A DNA stretch of 64,000 nucleotides, from the NCBI RefSeq assembly GCF_020025155.1, contig NZ_CP073751.1, positions 930,001 to 994,000 of the forward strand. Reading direction: 5' to 3'. This stretch comes from Halopseudomonas nanhaiensis (GTDB lineage: Bacteria > Pseudomonadota > Gammaproteobacteria > Pseudomonadales > Pseudomonadaceae). How positions within the stretch are numbered: the first letter of the stretch is position 1; the number at the start of each line of letters is the position of its first letter. Of this stretch, positions 1 through 9,193 are shown one piece after another. A program made the translations under genes and the position numbers. The notes beneath the pieces are model-generated. The model saw nothing but the letters and a program-made list of their open reading frames with translations, did no database searches and was not told the DNA's origin.

Positions 1-1094
1 GCACGCCGTTCTGGCAGCGTATTCACATCGACCCCTGGTTGCTGCTGCTGATCCTGGTTCTCGCTGCAGTAAGCGGCTTCGTGCTGTATTCGGCCAGCAG
101 CAAGAGCTTTGCCATGCTCTACCGGCAAGCGGTCTATTACGCCATAGGGCTGACCGCTATGGTGGTCATCGCCCAGTTCCAGCCGCGCTTCATGCAGCGG
201 TGGGTGCCGGTTGCCTACATTGCAGGCGTGCTGCTACTGCTTGCCGTACTGCTGGTCGGCACCGAAGCGAAGGGCGCTCAAAGGTGGCTGACCATCCCCG
301 GCGTCATTCGATTCCAGCCGTCCGAGCTGATGAAGCTCATCATGCCGATGAGCGTTGCCTGGTATCTGAGCCGTCGCACGCTGCCTCCGGGGTTCAAGTA
401 CGTGTGTGTGACCCTGGCGCTGATCTTCGTACCCGTCGTGCTGATTCTGAAGCAGCCCGATCTTGGTACCTCGCTGTTGATTGCATCAGCCGGGATATTC
501 GTTCTGCTGCTGGCCGGCCTGCGCTGGCGCTACATCATAGGTGCCCTGGTGCTGCTGGTACCGGCGGCGGTGCTCATGTGGTTCTTCGTGCTTCATCAGT
601 ACCAGAAACAACGGGTGCTGACCTTTCTTAATCCGGAAAGCGACCCCCTGGGCACCGGCTGGAACATCATTCAGTCCAAGGCTGCGATCGGTTCGGGCGG
701 TGTCTTCGGCAAGGGATGGTTGCAGGGCACCCAGTCGCACCTGGATTTTCTCCCCGAGGGTCATACCGATTTCATCATTGCAGTGCTCGCCGAAGAGTTC
801 GGTATGGTCGGCGTCTGCCTGCTGCTGGTCATCTATCTGTTGGTTGTCGCGCGCGGCCTGGTCATTACGGTGCAGGCGCAGGACAGTTTTTCCAAGCTGC
901 TGGCGGGCAGCCTCACGCTGACGTTTTTCGTCTACGTATTCGTCAATATCGGAATGGTCAGCGGCCTGCTGCCGGTGGTGGGCGTCCCGCTGCCGCTGAT
1001 CAGCTACGGCGGCACCGCACTCGTGACCCTGCTGTCTGGCTTTGGCATCCTTATGTCGATTCACACCCACCGTAAGTGGATGACGCAGGGATGA
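1..1094 (+). CDS. rodA: RodA, peptidoglycan glycosyltransferase of the elongasome (5' partial)
   Basis: RodA is the SEDS-family glycosyltransferase that polymerises lipid II with PBP2 during side-wall growth. The reading frame is open from the left edge (frame of position 3), so the start codon lies outside the window. Compared with the usual length of about 370 residues, roughly 15 residues are missing. About ten hydrophobic segments are visible. The SEDS signatures are present: IRFQPSELMK near the middle, the loop SHLDFLPEGHTDFI, and the C-terminal GVPLPLISYGGTALV. The stop codon overlaps ATG codons of the next gene, so rodA is probably cotranscribed with mltB, rlpA and dacA, the usual Pseudomonas cell-wall order. 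Confidence 0.96.
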   Translation, partial: TPFWQRIHIDPWLLLLILVLAAVSGFVLYSASSKSFAMLYRQAVYYAIGLTAMVVIAQFQPRFMQRWVPVAYIAGVLLLLAVLLVGTEAKGAQRWLTIPGVIRFQPSELMKLIMPMSVAWYLSRRTLPPGFKYVCVTLALIFVPVVLILKQPDLGTSLLIASAGIFVLLLAGLRWRYIIGALVLLVPAAVLMWFFVLHQYQKQRVLTFLNPESDPLGTGWNIIQSKAAIGSGGVFGKGWLQGTQSHLDFLPEGHTDFIIAVLAEEFGMVGVCLLLVIYLLVVARGLVITVQAQDSFSKLLAGSLTLTFFVYVFVNIGMVSGLLPVVGVPLPLISYGGTALVTLLSGFGILMSIHTHRKWMTQG

Positions 1095-1099
1095 TGAGC

Positions 1100-2131
1100 A
1101 TGCATACAAAACGCACCTGGACTCCAATGAGACATATACCAATGAATCGGCTGCGCGGCCTGATCGCCGCACTGGCGGCCCTGTGCAGCTCGGCGGTCGT
1201 CGCCGCCGACTACGATAGTGAACATCCGGCGGTCGAACCGTTCGTGGCCGAGATGCAGACAGAGCACGGCTTCAGTGCCGATTACGTGCGCGGCCTGCTG
1301 GCTCAGGCCGAGCGCAAGCAGTCGATCATCGACGCGATCTCTCGCCCGGCAGAGCGGGTCAGACCCTGGCATGAGTATCGGGCGATCTTCATTACCGACA
1401 AGCGGATCGAACGGGGGCTGGCGTTCTGGGAGGAGCATCGCGAGGCGCTCGAGCGCGCCGAAAAGACCTACGGCGTGGAGCCGGAGATCATCCTGGCGAT
1501 CATCGGTGTAGAAACATTCTATGGCGGCAACAAGGGTAGTCATCGGGTCATCGACGCGCTGACCACCCTGGGTTTCGATTACCCGCCGCGGGCCGATTTC
1601 TTCCGTCGTCAACTCAAGGCCTATCTGGTACTGGCACGTGAGCAGAACGTTGATCCCCTGAGCCTGACCGGATCCTATGCCGGCGCCATGGGCTATCCGC
1701 AGTTCATTCCGAGTAGCTATCAGGCCTTCGCCGTGGACTTCGACGAGGATGGCACGACCGACATCTGGAACAACCCGGTGGACGCCATTGGCAGCGCGGC
1801 AAACTATTTCCACGAACATCGCTGGCAGCACCGTGCGCCGGTAGCGATACAGGCGAATGTGCAGGGAGACGATTTCCGGCAGGGCTTGACCATCCCCGAT
1901 CTCGAAGCCCGCCACAGTGTCGCTCAACTACGCGAATGGGGCTGGCAGCTTCCGGATACGCTGTCTGACGAAGCGAAGCTCATGGCGTTCGAATTCGATG
2001 CCGGCGAGCAGATGCAATACTGGGTCGGGCTGGATAACCTTTACGTCATAACGCGCTACAATCGCAGCGTTATGTATGCCATGGTGGTCCATCAGCTAGC
2101 CGAGCTTCTGCGAGAGGCAAAACAACAATGA
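1100..2131 (+). CDS. mltB: Lytic murein transglycosylase B (MltB/SltB1 type)
   Basis: This SLT2-family enzyme cleaves the glycan strand between MurNAc and GlcNAc to give 1,6-anhydro ends. The catalytic glutamate sits in IIGVETFYGG, and the family motif SYAGAMGYPQFIPSSY follows. A signal peptide is carried by the segment from MNRLRGLIAALA to VVAA. The start is uncertain. ATG 1100 has an AGGG nine bases upstream. ATG 1091 overlaps the rodA stop, and ATG 1142 gives the shortest signal peptide. I see no lipobox, so the protein is probably a soluble periplasmic form like SltB1 rather than the lipoprotein MltB. It is coupled to rlpA through an ATGA overlap. Confidence 0.93.
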   Translation: MHTKRTWTPMRHIPMNRLRGLIAALAALCSSAVVAADYDSEHPAVEPFVAEMQTEHGFSADYVRGLLAQAERKQSIIDAISRPAERVRPWHEYRAIFITDKRIERGLAFWEEHREALERAEKTYGVEPEIILAIIGVETFYGGNKGSHRVIDALTTLGFDYPPRADFFRRQLKAYLVLAREQNVDPLSLTGSYAGAMGYPQFIPSSYQAFAVDFDEDGTTDIWNNPVDAIGSAANYFHEHRWQHRAPVAIQANVQGDDFRQGLTIPDLEARHSVAQLREWGWQLPDTLSDEAKLMAFEFDAGEQMQYWVGLDNLYVITRYNRSVMYAMVVHQLAELLREAKQQ

Positions 2132-3027
2132 TCCTGCGCCTGTCCGCTTCCTGTCGGCTGCTAGCCATAGGCAGCCTGGCTCTGCTCACAGCCTGTTCTT
2201 CACGACCACCCGCACCCGTGGCGGGCAATGCGCCGGCGCCGCAGTCCGGTGGCTACAGTCGTGCGCACGACGGGCCGCCGGAACATTTCAAGGATGTCTC
2301 GTCGATTCCCGATGCAGTGCCCACACCCCATACCGGTCGCTACAAGGCCACGCCGTATGAGGTGCTTGGCAAACGCTACACGCCGATTCAGAACGGCTTC
2401 GATTACCGCGCCGAAGGTCCGGCGTCCTGGTACGGCAGCAAGTTTCATGGCTACCACACCGCCAACGGGGAAGAATATGACCTCTATGGCATGACCGCTG
2501 CGCACAAGACGCTGCCGCTACCCACGTACGTGCAGGTCACCAACCTCGAGAACAACCGCAAGGTCATCGTGCGGGTCAACGATCGGGGACCGTTCTACTC
2601 CGACCGCATCATTGATTTATCCTACGCGGCCGCGGCCAAGCTGGGCTTCGCCGACAAGGGCACCGCGCGAGTACGGGTCGAGGGCATCGACCCCGTGGCA
2701 TGGCAACAGAAAAACAATCCAGGCTATCTGGTCAAGACGCAGCCGGCGCCACAGCCACAGATGCAACGATCGGTGGTCGACTCAGGCGGCAACGGATACT
2801 TCCTGCAGCTGGGCGCATTTTCCTCGGCGCAGGCGGCTGAACAATTGCGGGTACGGCTGCAGACGCTGGTCAATGCCAATGCGTTCGTATCGCCGGTGCA
2901 GACCAATGGTCAGACGCTGCATCGTGTGCGTGTAGGGCCGCTAAGCAGCCGCGATGAGGCGCAGCGCGTCAGCGAAACGCTGCGCACTGCCAACGTCGGC
3001 AGCGCCACCCTGGTCACATCCAACTGA
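2128..3027 (+). CDS. rlpA: RlpA, septal lytic transglycosylase lipoprotein
   Basis: RlpA is an outer-membrane lipoprotein. In Pseudomonas aeruginosa it digests peptidoglycan strands lacking stem peptides at the septum. The N terminus is a lipoprotein signal with lipobox LLTACSS. The double-psi beta-barrel domain contains GPASWYGSKFHGYHTANGE and VRVNDRGPFYSDRIIDLSY, where the conserved histidine and aspartate of the active site lie. A C-terminal SPOR domain (NGYFLQLGAFSSAQAAEQL onward) would bind denuded septal glycans. At 299 residues it is slightly shorter than the P. aeruginosa protein. It starts in an ATGA overlap with mltB. Confidence 0.95.
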   Translation: MILRLSASCRLLAIGSLALLTACSSRPPAPVAGNAPAPQSGGYSRAHDGPPEHFKDVSSIPDAVPTPHTGRYKATPYEVLGKRYTPIQNGFDYRAEGPASWYGSKFHGYHTANGEEYDLYGMTAAHKTLPLPTYVQVTNLENNRKVIVRVNDRGPFYSDRIIDLSYAAAAKLGFADKGTARVRVEGIDPVAWQQKNNPGYLVKTQPAPQPQMQRSVVDSGGNGYFLQLGAFSSAQAAEQLRVRLQTLVNANAFVSPVQTNGQTLHRVRVGPLSSRDEAQRVSETLRTANVGSATLVTSN

Positions 3028-3056
3028 TTCGTTTTTATTTACCTCAAGTGAGCACC

Positions 3057-4256
3057 ATGCTGAAGAAATTCATTCAAGCCCTGCTGGTTTCCGGCTCTGT
3101 CGTCATGACTCTCGCCGTGTCGGCGCAGACCCCCACTCTCAACTCCCCGGTGCCGGGTCCCGAGGCCGCCGGGCCGATCGTCCCTACCGCGCCGCAGCTC
3201 GCCGCGAGCAGCTATCTGCTGATCGATGCCCAGAGCGGCAAGGTCCTCGTTGAGCACAACGCCGATGAGCCGCTGCCCCCGGCCAGCTTGACCAAGATGA
3301 TGACCAGCTACATTGCCAGCCTCGAGATACAGCGGGGTCAGATTGGCGAGGAAGACATGGTGCTGGTCAGCGAAAAGGCATGGCGCATGGGCGGCTCGAA
3401 GATGTTCATCGAGGTCGGCACCCAGGTACGCGTGATCGACCTGCTGCGCGGCATCATCATTCAATCGGGCAACGACGCCAGCATCGCCATGGCCGAGCAT
3501 ATCGCTGGCAGTGAAGAGGCCTTCGCCGATCTGATGAACAGTCATGCGCGCCGTCTGGGCATGACCAATACGCATTTCGAGAACGCTACTGGCTGGCCCG
3601 CAGATGGCCATCTGGCCAGCGCCCGGGATCTGGCAATACTCGCCAAGGCAATCATCCGCGACGATCCGGAGCACTACCAGATCTACAAGGAGAAGGAGTT
3701 TTTGTGGCACGGTATCAAGCAGCCCAATCGAAACCTGATGCTGTGGCGCGACAGCACGGTTGACGGACTCAAGACCGGTCACACCGAGGAAGCCGGTTAT
3801 TGTCTGGTGTCTTCAGCCGAGCGTGACGGCATGCGTCTGATTTCAGTCGTGATGGGCACGTCTAGCGAGGCAGCGCGCGCGGCGGAAACTCAGAAGCTTC
3901 TGACCTGGGGCTTCCGCTTCTTCGAGACCCGCGCCTTCTACCAGCCCGGCCAGGTAGTGTCGTCCGCGCGCGTCTGGGCAGGCGCGCAGGAGCAGGTCGA
4001 ACTGGGTCTGAGCGAAGGCCTGGTGTTGACCATGCCCCGCGGCCAGATGGACAAGCTCGAAGCCGGCGTATCGGTCAACAGCGCCATCAAGGCGCCGATC
4101 GCCGCCGGTGACGAGCTGGGCCAGGTTGAGGTCAAGCTCGGTGATGAAATTGTCCATACGGCTCCGCTGGTGGCTCTCCAGGCAGTGGAGGAGGCGGGAA
4201 TCTTCGGTCGCCTGTGGGACACCATCCGCCTGTTCTTCTATAACCTGTTCAACTGA
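3057..4256 (+). CDS. dacA: D-alanyl-D-alanine carboxypeptidase (PBP5/6 family)
   Basis: This low-molecular-mass penicillin-binding protein trims the terminal D-alanine of peptidoglycan pentapeptides in the periplasm. All three active-site motifs are visible: SLTK (in [12 protein letters not shown]), SGN (in [13 protein letters not shown]) and KTG (in [13 protein letters not shown]). A signal peptide ends near VSAQ. The C-terminal PBP5 domain is followed by a short amphipathic tail ([13 protein letters not shown]) that anchors such enzymes to the inner membrane. ATG 3057 is preferred over GTG 3048 because AAGTGAG lies just upstream of it. The gene sits 29 bases after rlpA. In Pseudomonas this locus is also called dacC. 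Confidence 0.95.
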   Translation: MLKKFIQALLVSGSVVMTLAVSAQTPTLNSPVPGPEAAGPIVPTAPQLAASSYLLIDAQSGKVLVEHNADEPLPPASLTKMMTSYIASLEIQRGQIGEEDMVLVSEKAWRMGGSKMFIEVGTQVRVIDLLRGIIIQSGNDASIAMAEHIAGSEEAFADLMNSHARRLGMTNTHFENATGWPADGHLASARDLAILAKAIIRDDPEHYQIYKEKEFLWHGIKQPNRNLMLWRDSTVDGLKTGHTEEAGYCLVSSAERDGMRLISVVMGTSSEAARAAETQKLLTWGFRFFETRAFYQPGQVVSSARVWAGAQEQVELGLSEGLVLTMPRGQMDKLEAGVSVNSAIKAPIAAGDELGQVEVKLGDEIVHTAPLVALQAVEEAGIFGRLWDTIRLFFYNLFN

Positions 4257-4267
4257 CGGAGCCGAGC

Positions 4268-4540
4268 GTGAACACGACTGCCGAACCGCCACGTATCGAA
4301 TTTCCCTGTCGTTACCCGATCAAGGTCATCGGTGAGGCGGGAGACGGGTTTTCCGAACTGGTCATCGCGATTGTCGAGCGTCACGCCCCCGATGGCGACA
4401 CCCGGCTGGTCGATGTACGGGACAGCAAGAATGGCAGGTTCCTGTCGGTTCGGGTGGAACTGACCGCTACCGGCCCCGATCAGCTGCAGGCGCTGCATGC
4501 CGAGCTCAAGGCCACTGGCCGGGTGCATATGGTTCTGTGA
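4268..4540 (+). CDS. ybeD: YbeD family protein (DUF493)
   Basis: This 90-residue protein belongs to the YbeD/DUF493 family, small ACT-like fold proteins found almost always beside lipB. The recognisable core is [19 protein letters not shown]. Its role is not established; a regulatory link to lipoate metabolism has been suggested from gene position. It starts with GTG eleven bases after the dacA stop, and its stop overlaps the lipB start in a TGATG junction. It is therefore probably translated together with lipB. Confidence 0.9.
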   Translation: MNTTAEPPRIEFPCRYPIKVIGEAGDGFSELVIAIVERHAPDGDTRLVDVRDSKNGRFLSVRVELTATGPDQLQALHAELKATGRVHMVL

Positions 4541-5169
4541 TGCCGCCGCCGCTGATCGTTCGCGAGTTGGGTCTGGTCGATTACGAGCCGACGCTTGAAG
4601 CAATGCGTCGGTTTACCGCAGAACGCGACGTAAACACCCCCGATGAGCTCTGGTTGCTTGAGCATCCGCCGGTCTTTACCCAGGGACAGGCGGGCAAGGC
4701 CGAACATCTGCTTGCACCGGGCGATATTCCGGTTGTCCAGGTGGAGCGCGGCGGTCAGGTGACCTACCACGGTCCCGGGCAACTGGTGGCCTATCTGCTG
4801 ATGGATCTGCGCAGGCTCGACATCGGCGTACGCGATCTCGTTACCGCGATGGAGCGCAGCCTGGTCGACGTGCTCGCCGGCTATGGCATTGAGGCGTCGC
4901 CGCGTGCGGATGCCCCGGGTGTCTACGTCGGTCCGGCCAAGATCGCCTCGCTTGGCTTGCGGATTCGGCGCGGCTGCTCCTTTCACGGCCTGGCGCTGAA
5001 CGTGGATATGGACATGTCTCCGTTTCGCCGGATCAACCCCTGCGGTTACGCTGGTCTGGCCATGACGCAAATGGCCGATCTGCTCGATTCGGCACCTTCA
5101 TGCCAGCACGCTGCCGGCAGGCTGGAGCAGGCATTGCGACAACAACTCGGGTATACTGCGGGGCCCTGA
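4540..5169 (+). CDS. lipB: LipB, octanoyl-ACP:protein N-octanoyltransferase
   Basis: LipB moves octanoate from acyl carrier protein to the lipoyl domains of 2-oxoacid dehydrogenases and the glycine cleavage H protein. The family signature [19 protein letters not shown] is present. The catalytic pair is visible as lysine in [12 protein letters not shown] and cysteine in INPCGYAGL. The length (209 residues) is typical. ATG 4540 overlaps the ybeD stop by one base; a GTG directly before it is an alternative start. lipA follows after a short gap, giving the complete endogenous lipoate pathway. Confidence 0.96.
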   Translation: MPPPLIVRELGLVDYEPTLEAMRRFTAERDVNTPDELWLLEHPPVFTQGQAGKAEHLLAPGDIPVVQVERGGQVTYHGPGQLVAYLLMDLRRLDIGVRDLVTAMERSLVDVLAGYGIEASPRADAPGVYVGPAKIASLGLRIRRGCSFHGLALNVDMDMSPFRRINPCGYAGLAMTQMADLLDSAPSCQHAAGRLEQALRQQLGYTAGP

Positions 5170-5184
5170 AGGCGCACAACGCCC

Positions 5185-6213
5185 ATGTCGAACCCCTCAC
5201 AAGGTGGGTCACCTCCAATGGAACAGCAGTCCGATACGTCGGTGGGTCTGGCCCAGCCGACCAGCAAGCAGAAAGTCGAAGCCGGAGTGAAACTGCGCGG
5301 AGCCGAGAAGGTTGCGCGGATACCGGTCAAGATCATTCCCACCGAGGAATTGCCGCGCAAGCCGGACTGGATCCGCGTGCGCATGCCGATCAGCCCCGAG
5401 GTCGACCGTATCAAGCAACTGTTGCGCAAGCACCGCTTGCACAGCGTGTGCGAAGAGGCGTCCTGCCCGAATCTGGGCGAGTGCTTCTCCGGCGGCACGG
5501 CGACGTTCATGATCATGGGCGATATCTGCACCCGCCGCTGTCCGTTCTGTGACGTCGGCCACGGGCGGCCCAAGCCGTTGGATGCCGATGAGCCACACAA
5601 CCTTGCTGTGGCCATCGCCGACCTGAAGCTCAAGTACGTGGTGATCACTTCAGTGGACAGGGATGACCTGCGCGATGGAGGTGCTCAGCATTTCGTCGAC
5701 TGCCTTCGCGAGATCCGCAAGCTGTCACCAGGGGTTCAGCTCGAAACGCTGGTTCCGGATTACCGTGGTCGGATGGACGTGGCGCTGGCGATCACCGAAC
5801 AGGAGCCGCCGGATGTGTTCAACCACAATCTCGAAACCGTGCCGAGACTGTATCGTGCGGCGCGGCCCGGTTCGGATTTCGAGTGGTCGCTGGACTTGCT
5901 GGAGAATTTCAAGAAGCGGGTTCCGCACGTGCCGACCAAGTCCGGCCTGATGCTCGGGCTCGGCGAGACCGACGAGGAAGTGATCGAGGTCATGCATCGG
6001 CTGCGCGAGCATGAGGTCGACATGCTTACGCTCGGCCAATATCTGCAACCCTCGCGCAACCATTTGCCGGTGCAGCGTTTCGTTCACCCGGACACCTTCG
6101 CATGGTTTGCCGAAGAGGGTGCGAAAATGGGTTTCCGCAACGTCGCTTCGGGGCCTCTGGTGCGCTCCTCCTACCACGCGGATCAGCAGGTCCACGGCAC
6201 CCGGATCGGTTGA
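5185..6213 (+). CDS. lipA: LipA, lipoyl synthase
   Basis: LipA is a radical SAM enzyme that inserts two sulfur atoms into protein-bound octanoate. Both iron-sulfur cluster motifs are present: the auxiliary cluster ligands in [12 protein letters not shown] and the radical SAM cluster in CTRRCPFC. The RSSY motif near the C terminus supplies the serine ligand of the auxiliary cluster. The length (342 residues) is normal. The start at 5185 is conventional, but in-frame ATG 5218 cannot be excluded since neither has a strong ribosome binding site. The gene ends the plus-strand run that began with rodA and faces a minus-strand transglycosylase. Confidence 0.96.
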   Translation: MSNPSQGGSPPMEQQSDTSVGLAQPTSKQKVEAGVKLRGAEKVARIPVKIIPTEELPRKPDWIRVRMPISPEVDRIKQLLRKHRLHSVCEEASCPNLGECFSGGTATFMIMGDICTRRCPFCDVGHGRPKPLDADEPHNLAVAIADLKLKYVVITSVDRDDLRDGGAQHFVDCLREIRKLSPGVQLETLVPDYRGRMDVALAITEQEPPDVFNHNLETVPRLYRAARPGSDFEWSLDLLENFKKRVPHVPTKSGLMLGLGETDEEVIEVMHRLREHEVDMLTLGQYLQPSRNHLPVQRFVHPDTFAWFAEEGAKMGFRNVASGPLVRSSYHADQQVHGTRIG

Positions 6214-6220
6214 TTTGCTG

Positions 6221-6242
6221 CTCCGGACTCAGCTGTCCGGAG
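6221..6242. terminator. Hairpin between convergent lipA and transglycosylase genes
   Basis: A perfect 8-bp stem (CTCCGGAC / GTCCGGAG) with a 6-base loop lies 7 bases after the lipA stop and overlaps the last codons of the facing gene. There is no clear T-run on either side, so it may act as a weak bidirectional terminator or only stabilise transcript ends. Confidence 0.4.
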
Positions 6243-7566
6243 TCAGAGGTTGCTGAGGCTGTTGTGGTGACTGGGCACGCAACGCTTTCAGCAACGCCTG
6301 GGTCGCATAGCCGTCAGCCGGCCAGCCCTGAGTCTGCTGAAATCGCCGTATGGCCTGACGGGTATTGGCGCCAAGAATGCCGTCAACGCCGCCCGGTTCG
6401 AATCCCGCGGCCTGCAGCCGCTCCTGCAACTCATAGCGCTCACTGCGTGACAGTGGCTGGTCCTGGGTGGGCCAGCTCGCCTTGACCCGTCCCTCGCCCT
6501 GCAGACGCTCGGAGAGCAGGCCGATCGCCAGCGCATAGCTGGTCGAATTGTTGTAACGCAGGATGCTGCGGAAATTATTGAGGATCAGAAATGCCGGACC
6601 GCGGTGTCCGGCCGGCAACAGGAGGCTCGCATGGCGTTCAGCCAGATCAGCGTCGAGTGTCTCGCCATCCACCTTCACCACGCCTAGCTGAGCCCACTCA
6701 GACACCGTCTTGCGCACCGACATGTCTGCCAGGCTGTAATCGAAACCGCCAGGCACGGCAACTTCCATTCCCCACGGCTGACCCGGCTGCCAGTTCGACG
6801 CGCTCAGGTAGTGCGCAGCCGAACCCAGCGCGTCGGCACTCGACTGCCACACATCGCGCCGCCCGTCGCCGTCGAAGTCCACGGCGTAGCGGTTGTACGT
6901 GCTGGGGATAAACTGCGTCTGACCCATGGCACCGGCCCAGGAGCCGAGCATGTTCTCCGGAGCGATATCGCCGTTGCGGACGATGTCGATGGCCGCCAGC
7001 AGCTCGGTTCGAGCGAAATCCGGTCGCCGTCCTTCATACGCCAGCGTCGCCAGCGACCGCATGACGTTGCGGTCTCCGATATTGTTGCCGAAATTGCTTT
7101 CGAGTCCCCATATGGCCACAAGCACATGACGATCCACGCCATAACGTTGCTCGATCGCCTCGAGCGCCTGCGCGTGGCGGACCAGTAATCGTTGTCCGGT
7201 CCCCAGGCGCTGCGGTGACAATGCCCCCTCGAGGTATTCCCACACCGGCCGGGTGAATTCGGGCTGGCTACGGTCGGCGCGAATGACCGCCGGATCCGGT
7301 TCCATGTCCGCGAAAATACGTTCGAACAGCTCGGGGGGCACCCCTTGCTCCATTGCGAACCCGCGGAACTCGGTACGCCACTGGGCGAAGCTTTCCGGCC
7401 GTATCGGTTCGTCCATCAGCAACGGGACAGCTGCCGGCGCAGGCGCGGTTGCTTCGGTCGCGGTCTGCACGGCACTGCTGCCGCAGGCACTCAGCAGGGT
7501 CAGCCCTAGCGCGGACGCCGCGAGGGCCTGGCTGATGGAACAATTCAAATACGCCTTCTTGAGCAT
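6229..7566 (-). CDS. MltB-family lytic transglycosylase lipoprotein with peptidoglycan-binding domain
   Basis: A second lytic transglycosylase of the MltB superfamily. The N terminus is a lipoprotein signal with lipobox LLSACGSS, so it should be outer-membrane anchored. The catalytic glutamate lies in AIWGLESNFGNNIG, and the family motif SWAGAMGQTQFIPSTY follows. A C-terminal peptidoglycan-binding domain of PG_binding_1 type (LQERLQAAGFEPGGVDGILG) occupies about residues 370-435. The architecture matches the SltB2/SltB3-type enzymes of Pseudomonas. It is monocistronic and convergent with lipA. At 445 residues it is about 100 longer than the mltB product at the start of the window because of the extra domain. 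Confidence 0.92.
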   Translation of the reverse strand: MLKKAYLNCSISQALAASALGLTLLSACGSSAVQTATEATAPAPAAVPLLMDEPIRPESFAQWRTEFRGFAMEQGVPPELFERIFADMEPDPAVIRADRSQPEFTRPVWEYLEGALSPQRLGTGQRLLVRHAQALEAIEQRYGVDRHVLVAIWGLESNFGNNIGDRNVMRSLATLAYEGRRPDFARTELLAAIDIVRNGDIAPENMLGSWAGAMGQTQFIPSTYNRYAVDFDGDGRRDVWQSSADALGSAAHYLSASNWQPGQPWGMEVAVPGGFDYSLADMSVRKTVSEWAQLGVVKVDGETLDADLAERHASLLLPAGHRGPAFLILNNFRSILRYNNSTSYALAIGLLSERLQGEGRVKASWPTQDQPLSRSERYELQERLQAAGFEPGGVDGILGANTRQAIRRFQQTQGWPADGYATQALLKALRAQSPQQPQQPLTPDS

Positions 7567-7873
7567 GCATCTTTTCCAGCGGCAGGGTGTGCGTCCACTG
7601 TAGCATGGGCGTATGCGCCCGGGTAAAGCGGCGGCGTCTGCATCAGGCGGATATATTTTTTTACCGAGTGATTGACGAACAGGGCTCCGCTTTGGACATT
7701 CGCTTGGTATGCTATGCGCCCGATGACGTGGCGGCGTAGCCCGCCATTACCAATGCGGGCCACGCCATTGGCGGTATGCTTATGCTGGATGGCCATTCGG
7801 CGCCGCATAGGCTCGCTGCGGCGCAAGCGTGCTGTCCAGGCATAGGGAAGTGGGAACAAGAACAGGAATATTG
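7567..7873. other. Divergent intergenic region, 307 bases, with nested dyads
   Basis: This is the divergent control region between the transglycosylase and the sialidase-like gene. It holds an A/T-rich patch near 7649-7660. Nested inverted repeats lie at 7741-7774 (CCGCCA...TGGCGG enclosing CCAATG...CATTGG) and could form a leader hairpin upstream of the plus-strand gene. I could not identify convincing -35/-10 pairs, and no coding gene is evident. Confidence 0.4.
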
Positions 7874-9193
7874 ATGAAATTTCCGACCGGTAAGATGGCG
7901 TTCGCTGTCGGTGTGGTACTCGCTTTCGGGTTTGCTGCGATCCAAAGCCCTGATTATCAGATGTCCGGCTTCGCCTTCCCGGAGGCATCAGCCAGAACCT
8001 CCGAAGCGCTGGCCTCCAAGCTTGATGCAGCGCAGCTGACTGCACACGTTTCAGAGCCGATCTACACGCAGGCGTTCGCGTCCTCCGAGTTGGATGAGTT
8101 CGTGCACGCGCCGTCGATCACAGCGTTGCCCGAAGGGGGTCTGATGGCGGTCTGGTTTGCCGGCTCGCGGGAAGGAGCTGCGGACGTGCAGATTCGGTCA
8201 GCTCGTTTCGAGCCCGGCAGCGGCTGGGCCGACGAGCAGGTGCTGGTCACCCGTGAGATGACGCGGCGGGCAGTGGGCAAACCCATTCGCAAACTGGGCA
8301 ACCCGGTCATCGCTCTGGCGCCCGATCAGCGTCTGTGGCTGTTCTATGTATCGGTATCGCTCGGCGGCTGGGCCGGCAGTTCGATCAACAGCATGGTGTC
8401 CGAGGATTTCGGCCAGACCTGGTCCGAGCCCAGGCAGATGGTAACGTCGCCGTTCACCAACATCAGCACTCTGGTGCGTTCCGCGCCGGTGTTCCACGCC
8501 GACGGTTCGATCGGCCTGCCGGTCTATCACGAATTCCTCGGCAAGTTTCCCGAGTACCTGTATCTCAGTGCCGATGGTCGAGTGCAGGACAAATTCCGCA
8601 TAGCGGACGGCACGAACTCGCTGCAGCCTACCATTGTGCCGCTGTCCGCCGATCGAGCCATTGCGCTGCTGCGCTATGCCGGGCGACGCGGGCATGCGCT
8701 GGCTGCGGTGACCGAGGATGCCGGGCGAACCTGGAGCGAGGAACGAGCGGTGACTCCCTTCAACCCCAATAGCTCGCTGGCCGCCGTGCGTTCGCATCGC
8801 AACACGCTGCTGGTGGCTCAGAACAACCTGGTCGATGGCCGTTTCCGGCTGAGCCTTGACGAGTCCACTCCGAGCCTGAGCGCCTGGTCGCTGGTTGCGG
8901 AGCTGGATGCCTCGCCCGATCGCGAAGGGGACCCGTTCCCGCGTGCGGTCTACGAGCCCCTGCTCACGGCTAAGTTTCTCGCATCCAGCGGAGAGCGCCG
9001 CAGGCCGCTGCTGGACGAGTTCATCGCCGAGCTGGATAAGCGTATGTGCCGCGATGACCGTTGCGTATTCGAATACGAGTATCCCTACATGATTTCAGCA
9101 GCCGATGGCGCTTTTCACCTGGTCTACTCCTGGAACAACAGCTTCATCAAACATGTTTCATTCAACGCCGACTGGCTGGAGGCCCACCAATGA
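7874..9193 (+). CDS. Sialidase-like exported BNR/neuraminidase-fold protein
   Basis: This 439-residue protein has an N-terminal hydrophobic segment (residues about 7-23), either a signal anchor or an uncleaved signal, followed by a six-bladed-propeller-type BNR_2 (sialidase-like) domain. Two Asp boxes are visible: SEDFGQTWSEP and TEDAGRTWSEE. Conserved patches HAPSITALPEGGLMAVWFAG and NSLQPTIVPL fit the family. The substrate is unknown. Members of the BNR_2 family are not necessarily true sialidases, and I see no sialic acid genes nearby. ATG 7874 follows an AGGAAT box. The stop overlaps the start of the next gene (ATGA), so the two form an operon. Confidence 0.8.
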   Translation: MKFPTGKMAFAVGVVLAFGFAAIQSPDYQMSGFAFPEASARTSEALASKLDAAQLTAHVSEPIYTQAFASSELDEFVHAPSITALPEGGLMAVWFAGSREGAADVQIRSARFEPGSGWADEQVLVTREMTRRAVGKPIRKLGNPVIALAPDQRLWLFYVSVSLGGWAGSSINSMVSEDFGQTWSEPRQMVTSPFTNISTLVRSAPVFHADGSIGLPVYHEFLGKFPEYLYLSADGRVQDKFRIADGTNSLQPTIVPLSADRAIALLRYAGRRGHALAAVTEDAGRTWSEERAVTPFNPNSSLAAVRSHRNTLLVAQNNLVDGRFRLSLDESTPSLSAWSLVAELDASPDREGDPFPRAVYEPLLTAKFLASSGERRRPLLDEFIAELDKRMCRDDRCVFEYEYPYMISAADGAFHLVYSWNNSFIKHVSFNADWLEAHQ

